A stretch of DNA of 64,000 nt from Lamellibrachia columna (Eukaryota > Annelida > Polychaeta > Sabellida > Siboglinidae), in contig OY759266.1 in the NCBI GenBank assembly GCA_963662155.1, positions 61,278,911-61,342,910 of the forward strand, given 5' to 3'. Within the stretch, counting starts at the first letter, position 1. Each line of letters begins with the position of its first letter. Shown here one piece after another: positions 63,001-64,000 of the stretch. The notes below the pieces were generated by a model. That model was not told the origin of the DNA. It made no database searches and saw nothing but the letters and a program-made list of their open reading frames with translations. Made by a program: the position numbers and the translations under genes.

Positions 63001-63915
63001 CTTAGGGTTACTGTATCATGAGAGTGTGCACACTTCCACTTACTTAGGGTTACTGTATCATGAGAGTGTGTGCACACTTACACTTACTTGGGTTGCTGTA
63101 TCATGAGAGTGTGTGCACATTTCCACTTACTTAGGTTACTGTATCATGAGAGTGTGTGCACACTTACACTTACTTAGTTTACTATATCATGAGAGTGTGT
63201 GCACACTTACACTTACTTAGGTTACTGTATCATGAGAGTGTGTGCACACTTACACTTACTTGGGTTGCTGTATCATGAGTGTGTGCACACTTCCACTAAC
63301 TTAGGGTTACTGTATCATGAGGGTGTGCACACTTCCACTTACTTAGGGTTACTGTATCATGAGAGTGTGTGCACACTTACACTTACTTGGGTTGCTGTAT
63401 CATGAGAGTGTGTGCACACTTCCACTAACTTAGGTTACTGTATCATGAGAGTGTGTGCACACTTACACTTACTTGGGTTGCTGTATCATGAGAGTGTGTG
63501 CACACTTCCACTAACTTAGGTTACTGTATCATGAGAGTGTGTGCACACTTACACTTACTTAGGTTACTGTATCATGAGAGTGTGTGCACACTTACACTTA
63601 CTTAGGTTACTGTATCATGTGCATTTACATTGTTGTATTCCTGCCCCAGGGACAGTCTACATAGACGGGGTAGAAAAGCTGACCAAGTTACCCCCACTGA
63701 CTAGAGGCACGATGTTGACCTTTGACACGGAGACACTTCAACCAGGAAAGATCAGGGTGTCGATCGACGTGGCCGGAAAGATCGTCACCTTTGATTGGGT
63801 AATTGACGATGGATTGTCCAGTGTCAATCAATTGCAGCAGGCAGATAATAATGATATTAAATTATTCTTTGTGATGGCTTTTAGTTATCATGGCTGGAAA
63901 GTTGGAGTCGAGTGA
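23406..63915 (+). CDS. CRLF3: CRLF3 ortholog (cytokine receptor-like factor 3), eight exons placed
   Basis: Joined exons (..23506, 24470-24605, 29613-29820, 30475-30565, 42540-42717, 44950-45199, 52055-52300, 63650-63915) give about 480 residues; vertebrate CRLF3 has about 440. Every exon has AG/GT borders and all phases fit. Domain order matches the family: N-terminal coiled coil (exons 1-4), a fibronectin type III domain (exons 5-6) with PGGLVIRW and a WSxWS-like WCVWS, then a SPRY-like C-terminus (exons 7-8) with VTFDW and a terminal GWKVGVE resembling vertebrate GWKVLVF. CRLF3 is an intracellular, broadly conserved animal protein; it has been linked to neuroprotective erythropoietin-like signalling in insects and to haematopoietic and neuronal functions in vertebrates. 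The gene spans 40 kb because its introns are packed with minisatellites and transposons. The initiator codon is unresolved (see exon 1). Orthology is strongly supported; function in this species is inferred. Confidence 0.93.
23507..24469 (+). other. CRLF3 intron 1
   Basis: 963 bp, GTAACG donor and TTGTTACAG acceptor. It is single-copy and AT-rich; no nested gene or repeat was recognised. Confidence 0.6.
24470..24605 (+). CDS. CRLF3: CRLF3 exon 2 (coiled coil)
   Basis: Acceptor TTGTTACAG at 24461-24469. The exon's first base completes a Lys codon begun in exon 1, then 45 codons follow, beginning DRQRDGATDETNK and ending DKLQDAYAQ. Donor is CAG|GTAGGG, phase 0. Heptad-like hydrophobics (LIQDVIETIDL, IVLSQLEDKL) suit a coiled coil. 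A second donor 25 nt downstream (CAG|GTAAGG, GT at 24631) matches the consensus better but would shift the frame. Confidence 0.93.
24594..26010 (+). repeat. exon 2/donor-derived minisatellite (split by a hAT element)
   Basis: Units of about 22-28 bp combine the last exon 2 bases (GCCTATGCACAG) with the first intron bases (GTAGGGTCAGGGT). The first repeat lies at 24606-24638. After the hAT insertion the array resumes at 25535 and runs to about 26010 with drift (CCTACACACAG, TCAGGTGCC and others), roughly 19 units. Each conserved unit therefore repeats a CAG|GTAGGG-like 5' splice site. Confidence 0.9.
24639..25534. mobile_element. hAT-type DNA element inserted in the intron 2 array
   Basis: An 896-bp element with 18-bp terminal inverted repeats: CAGGGCTGGGGTCAATTC at 24639-24656, and the complement of GAATTCACCCTAGCCCTA at 25517-25534 (15 of 18 match). 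It is flanked by 8-bp target duplications GTAAGGTC (24631-24638) and GTAGGGTC (25535-25542). Subterminal regions are dense in AATTCAAATT-type motifs on both ends. No intact transposase frame; probably non-autonomous. Confidence 0.88.
26011..26640 (+). repeat. dispersed repeat family member (intron 2)
   Basis: About 26120-26540 aligns loosely with 29900-30400 in intron 3. Shared landmarks in order: GTAATATGCAGT, TTTAATAAAAG, ACAAACAAGCTAGCG, TACTAGATAGA, TTTTCATGAAA. A third partial copy lies at about 2850-2945. Class unknown; termini not defined. Confidence 0.55.
26641..27075 (-). pseudogene. 3' fragment of a CR1/L2-type non-LTR retrotransposon
   Basis: The minus-strand frame resembles the C-terminal tail of CR1/L2-clade ORF2 proteins: RCCIRDATLFYKIHHGQV, then ISLPTTIV, HEYKLR, YQHSFYVRSIPTWNSL. 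The frame ends at about 26695, and downstream sequence (lower coordinates) looks like its 3'UTR. The 5' side is broken at 27014 by the TIR element described next. The coding stretch around 26980-27014 is the apparent source of the neighbouring 37/23-bp tandem repeat. Confidence 0.75.
27015..27908. mobile_element. TIR DNA element with repeated GGGGCA(T/A)AACGC motifs
   Basis: Ends are GAGTAGCATGGGGCATAACG (27015-27034) and, inverted, GAGTAGGGTGGGGCAATACG (27908-27889). Both sides carry TATA (27011-27014; 27909-27912), a candidate 4-bp target duplication. GGGGCAWAA-type motifs recur inside (about 27043, 27380, 27404, 27760), as expected of subterminal transposase-binding repeats. It is 894 bp and has no convincing transposase. 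Superfamily not assigned. Confidence 0.75.
27909..28186 (+). repeat. 23-bp minisatellite, left block
   Basis: It starts with a 37-bp LINE-like unit (CTAGTATGTAATGTATCTCTG then TCCTTGTTATGATATA), then about ten 23-bp units (GCCGCTGTCCTTGTTATCAT then ATA). It is interrupted at 28187 by the hAT MITE. Confidence 0.93.
28187..28566 (+). mobile_element. hAT-type MITE, copy B
   Basis: A 380-bp element with perfect 8-bp ends CAGGGTTG and CAACCCTG, flanked by target duplication CTAGTATG (28179-28186) / CTAGTGTG (28567-28574). It is homologous to the element at 11192-11526 in inverted orientation. The right part contains four GATTTAAATC-type palindromes. It is inserted within the 23/37-bp array, so it is younger than the array's origin. 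Confidence 0.92.
28567..29609 (+). repeat. 23-bp minisatellite, right block, abutting CRLF3 exon 3
   Basis: About 44 units of GCCGCTGTCCTTGTTATCAT plus ATA, with TGATATA and shorter variants. It begins with another 37-bp LINE-like unit. A ~142-bp block (AGCCGCAGTCCTTG followed by CATATACCTAGCC) is duplicated at about 28604 and 28746. The last partial unit (GCCGCTGTCCTTG, to 29605) directly forms the polypyrimidine tract of the exon 3 acceptor. Confidence 0.93.
29613..29820 (+). CDS. CRLF3: CRLF3 exon 3 (coiled coil)
   Basis: Acceptor CTGTCCTTGAGTGCAG, donor GAAG|GTGTGT. There are 69 codons plus one base, beginning VQHSSELAQKKAQE and ending VADDLLDE. The end matches the vertebrate ADDLVREG segment, and the heptads continue those of exon 2. 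A second CAG 6 nt inside the exon (GTGCAG) could act as a tandem acceptor, removing two residues. Confidence 0.95.
29821..30474 (+). other. CRLF3 intron 3, with a dispersed repeat copy
   Basis: 654 bp. About 29900-30400 is the second member of the repeat family seen at 26120-26540 (shared GTAATATGCGCAGT, TTTAATAAAAG, AAACTAAATAAC, CTAGCGTG, TTTTCATGAAA). Confidence 0.55.
30475..30565 (+). CDS. CRLF3: CRLF3 exon 4
   Basis: Acceptor TTGAACCAG, donor GATGG|GTGAGT. The exon runs phase 1 to phase 2 and encodes LRLLMSEDHVAV, TDVMKQF and TTRSQEVTTD. It corresponds to the vertebrate stretch after REG, which carries IAMLGGV and a Phe-containing helix. Confidence 0.9.
30566..30820 (+). other. 5' part of CRLF3 intron 4
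   Basis: 255 bp of single-copy sequence after the GTGAGT donor and before the 49-bp array. Confidence 0.6.
30821..42146 (+). repeat. giant 49-bp hairpin minisatellite in CRLF3 intron 4, about 230 copies
   Basis: Unit contains GATGTAGATGAATAGAGAGA, CCTGGAGAGTGATTCACTCT and CCTCAGTTT. Most units hold a 19-nt inverted repeat, GGAGAGTGATTCACTCTCC. Variants include ACATGG for ACCTGG, CCTTAG for CCTCAG, TTTGCTCTCC (breaks the stem), and short units reduced to GAGACTCTCCTTAG. Blocks are duplicated: 33841-34062 and 34787-35008 are nearly identical; the GATGAAGATGAATAAAGAG variant recurs near 31017, 32316, 35018, 38299 and 40558. Confidence 0.97.
42147..42539 (+). other. 3' part of CRLF3 intron 4
   Basis: Contains an alternating ATGCATGCATACATGTG-type stretch at about 42190-42265, then single-copy sequence up to the TGTTGGCAG acceptor. 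Confidence 0.6.
42540..42717 (+). CDS. CRLF3: CRLF3 exon 5 (start of fibronectin type III domain)
   Basis: The first base completes a Gly codon from exon 4, then come LPEVPALCDISYITAEF and, toward the end, VTSVREQPGGLVIRWAE. LPEVP and the PGGxxxRW strand match vertebrate CRLF3 (LPEVP, PGGIIVRW). Donor GAG|GTGAAT, phase 0. Confidence 0.96.
42718..42916 (+). other. 5' part of CRLF3 intron 5
   Basis: About 200 bp of single-copy sequence before the 21-bp array; no feature recognised. Confidence 0.5.
42917..43052 (+). repeat. 21-bp minisatellite in intron 5, about 6 copies
   Basis: Unit AGTAAACTAGTGCGGTGTCA plus C. It is followed by degenerate ACTATTTACA/GCAACCATTTGCAT-type repeats to about 43205. 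Confidence 0.93.
43225..44912 (+). pseudogene. non-LTR retrotransposon (CR1/Rex1-like) reverse transcriptase relic
   Basis: Plus-strand pieces read as a CR1/Rex1-like reverse transcriptase in order: LTSVICKLLERLIKD-like start near 43270, DFQKAFDKVPHQRLL (43450 on), GVPQGSVLTPLLFLIYINDL, then KFADDTKVFRR with the FADD catalytic box. After a nested inverted fragment, the frame resumes at about 44205 with the post-RT thumb and C-terminal tail (ILERIQKRATKMIPELRDLS ... TINEWNKLSTDCVTA). Stops and frameshifts (for example TAG at 43446-43454) show it is dead. Its truncated 3' end lies about 40 bp from the exon 6 acceptor. Confidence 0.9.
43757..44204 (-). mobile_element. 5'-truncated LINE copy of the same family, inverted and nested
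   Basis: The minus strand reads MIPELRDLSYEERLKECGL through NKVDTYLRRAGYK then stop at about 43849, and then 3'UTR. It is the same C-terminal tail as plus-strand 44620-44912, with better preserved ends. It starts abruptly at AAAATGATTCCAG (44204 downward) and sits inside the plus-strand RT relic. GTTAATGATGATT (about 43740) and GTTGATGGT (about 44207) at its sides may be a diverged target duplication. A short GATTTAACAA repeat lies at its 3' end. Confidence 0.8.
44950..45199 (+). CDS. CRLF3: CRLF3 exon 6 (fibronectin type III domain with WSxWS-like box)
   Basis: Acceptor CTATTCCACAG, donor CCTATG|GTCAGT, phase 0 to 1. It encodes 83 codons: VDEDQPTSFSEFKLEY, YTLRHLKPFMYYSVRVCGRV, and TPWCVWSVPAVGM. 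The YxxRVC strand and the WCVWS box (45148-45162) match vertebrate FRVCARG and WSPWS; the second position is Cys instead of Ser. A Cys-rich stretch (EYCCGTVCCPDN) is distinctive of this ortholog. Confidence 0.97.
45271..48196 (+). repeat. 28-bp minisatellite in CRLF3 intron 6, about 105 copies
   Basis: Unit CACTCATATGACACAGCATC plus TCTGCTCA. Variants: ACAACATC, a 25-bp form (ACACATCTCTG), CTTTGCTC, CTGTGCTC. It begins only about 70 bp after the exon 6 donor. Blocks ending in CATCTTTGCTC plus the 25-bp form recur (about 45570, 46130, 46460, 46930, 47515), indicating higher-order duplication. CATATG and a CAGCATCTCTGCTC segment are invariant. Confidence 0.97.
48197..48430 (+). other. single-copy intron 6 sequence
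   Basis: Contains an A13 homopolymer near 48302. No feature recognised. Confidence 0.5.
48431..49140 (+). repeat. ~177-bp AT-rich satellite, four diverged copies
   Basis: CTTCATAATCATGRAAGTTATGG-type sequence (shortened: TCATAATCATG) recurs at about 48444, 48607, 48784 and 48962. Each is followed by GTTGAGTT..GCATTAATTAG, TTGACTTATTA, TGACCCTRCTTAATG. Spacing is 163, 177 and 178 bp. Divergence between copies is far higher than in the minisatellites. Confidence 0.85.
49311..49365 (+). repeat. (TA)n microsatellite
   Basis: About 55 bp of TA with one CA interruption, abutting the left end of the pogo/Tigger-like element. Confidence 0.93.
49958..50440 (+). pseudogene. broken pogo/Tigger-type transposase (CENP-B-like DNA-binding region)
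   Basis: The frame encodes WELFQMARSQNIPLSGLMV, KEKALEYARQLGN, FKASNRWLELF, then an in-frame TGA near 50141, HNIVFHVNCGEAADVSP and WKQRIPPII. A frameshift then hides the expected YNxDETG catalytic start, although the neighbouring ALPDKTLPIKGQE segment is readable. These are the landmarks of the CENPB HTH and DDE domains of Tigger elements. At least one stop and one frameshift make it non-functional. Confidence 0.85.
50497..50610 (+). repeat. 10/20-bp minisatellite inside the Tigger-like element
   Basis: Alternating CACCACCAGTA and CACCACCGGTA units, about ten copies. Confidence 0.9.
50925..51001 (+). repeat. (TA)n microsatellite
   Basis: About 77 bp of uninterrupted TA directly right of the Tigger-like element. 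Confidence 0.95.
51002..51851 (+). other. intron 6 sequence with a TTGTCC-GGGGG motif cluster
   Basis: Bases about 51308-51372 contain TTTGTCCGGGGGGATA, TTGTCCAGG, TTGGTCCTGGGGG and TTGTCCAGGGGGAT, probably part of a dispersed element. The rest is AT-rich and single copy. Confidence 0.4.
51852..51999 (+). repeat. 23/28-bp minisatellite just upstream of exon 7
   Basis: About six units of TCATTCAGTGTCAATGTCTG plus TCAAAG or TCAAACAG, ending 55 bp before exon 7. Confidence 0.92.
52055..52300 (+). CDS. CRLF3: CRLF3 exon 7 (SPRY-like region, first half)
   Basis: Acceptor TTCATGAATTACAG, donor ATATCAG|GTGAGT, phase 1 to 1. It encodes EWRHGVDGYCISNENK, PLGLYSTGKMYTCGHSVAFRI and PGALFVNISG. This matches the vertebrate order EW..GFEGYSLS, VLYSSAPTYFCGQTLTFRV and AVFVNG. 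Confidence 0.95.
52301..53031 (+). other. 5' part of intron 7 with a probable hAT MITE fragment
   Basis: CAGGGTTCATACAGGG appears at about 52436 and again at about 52467. Later come AAAGCCTGGATTTTG, ACATGGAAAAACG and GCATGGAAAAGGC, the style of hAT MITEs whose ends read CAGGGTTCRTACAGG. The right end was not found. Confidence 0.4.
53032..63619 (+). repeat. giant 43-bp minisatellite in CRLF3 intron 7, about 245 copies
   Basis: Unit TTCCACTTACTTAGTTTACT, GTATCATGAGAGTGTGTGCA, CAC. Each unit holds the palindrome GTGTGCACAC. Variants: TTACACTT, GGTTACTG, CTATATC, GCATGCACAC, GAGTGTGTGC (minus GA), CCACTAACTTAG. Toward the right end (from about 61800) GGGTTACTG and TGGGTTGCTG forms dominate. Large duplications: 55903-56344 reappears at 58839-59280 (offset 2,936 bp). 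It ends 30 bp before exon 8. Confidence 0.97.
63650..63915 (+). CDS. CRLF3: CRLF3 exon 8 (C-terminal, with stop)
   Basis: Acceptor TGTATTCCTGCCCCAG; two bases complete Gly, then TVYIDGVEKLTKLPPLTRG, MLTFDTETL, KIVTFDWVIDDG and finally FSYHGWKVGVE, TGA at 63913-63915. It matches vertebrate TNQLPAVTSGSTVTFDIE, VVFDWLLD and FFYPGWKVLVF. A segment rich in Q/N/D (SVNQLQQADNND) replaces the short CGSLYFG of vertebrates. Confidence 0.97.
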
Positions 63916-63953
63916 AATTATTTAACTACCGTTTTTTTTAAAGTTTAGAGGTC

Positions 63954-63959
63954 ATTAAA
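63954..63959 (+). promoter_or_regulatory. candidate polyadenylation signal ATTAAA
   Basis: ATTAAA 39 bp after the CRLF3 stop in AT-rich sequence. Position is plausible but the motif is common by chance; cleavage site not identifiable. Confidence 0.3.
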
Positions 63960-64000
63960 ATGTGAAATAACACTTCCAATATGTTTTCCCTCATTGTTAT

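Overview
This is a eukaryotic, metazoan window, most likely from a marine invertebrate. It has canonical GT/AG introns, coding exons separated by kilobases, an ortholog of the animal gene CRLF3, LINE, hAT and pogo/Tigger-type relics, and an extraordinary load of minisatellites. By hand tally about 25 tandem arrays, mostly unrelated in unit sequence, fill roughly 38 kb of the 64 kb. The phylum cannot be fixed from the sequence alone. Nothing prokaryotic is present: no operons, Shine-Dalgarno sites or CRISPR arrays.

Layout. Positions 1-13.2 kb are mainly minisatellites (40-, 27-, 36-, 43/42-, 26-, 44-, ~33- and 34-bp units) separated by AT-rich single-copy spacers and one hAT-type MITE (11192-11526). 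Positions 13352-15047 hold a minus-strand coding exon of an unrecognised membrane protein: a low-complexity region with internal repeats, then a Cys cluster and one hydrophobic segment. It ends at a clean GTAAGT donor, so the gene continues toward lower coordinates, where no further exon could be supported. Positions 15.5-20.9 kb carry more arrays (42-, 14-, 51- and 39-bp units).

From about 23.4 kb to the right end lies one plus-strand gene, the CRLF3 ortholog (coiled coil, fibronectin type III with a WSxWS-like box, SPRY-like C-terminus). I could place eight exons with matching phases: ..23506, 24470-24605, 29613-29820, 30475-30565, 42540-42717, 44950-45199, 52055-52300 and 63650-63915 (stop). 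About 1.5 kb of coding sequence is spread over about 40 kb because the introns are filled with giant arrays: 49-bp units over 11.3 kb (intron 4), 28-bp units over 2.9 kb (intron 6) and 43-bp units over 10.6 kb (intron 7). The introns also hold a hAT element, a hAT MITE, a GGGGCA-type TIR element, LINE fragments, a pogo/Tigger-like relic and a ~177-bp satellite.

The most interesting structure is the relation between arrays and splicing signals. One intron 2 array is built from the exon 2/donor junction itself, so each unit repeats a CAG|GTAGGG-like site. The other intron 2 array appears seeded from LINE coding sequence and runs into exon 3, supplying its polypyrimidine tract. The large arrays in introns 2, 4, 6 and 7 all carry a pyrimidine tract followed by AG on the sense strand. 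In intron 4 that tract is one arm of a 19-nt hairpin repeated about 230 times. Whether this affects CRLF3 splicing is inference; the sequence features are directly visible.
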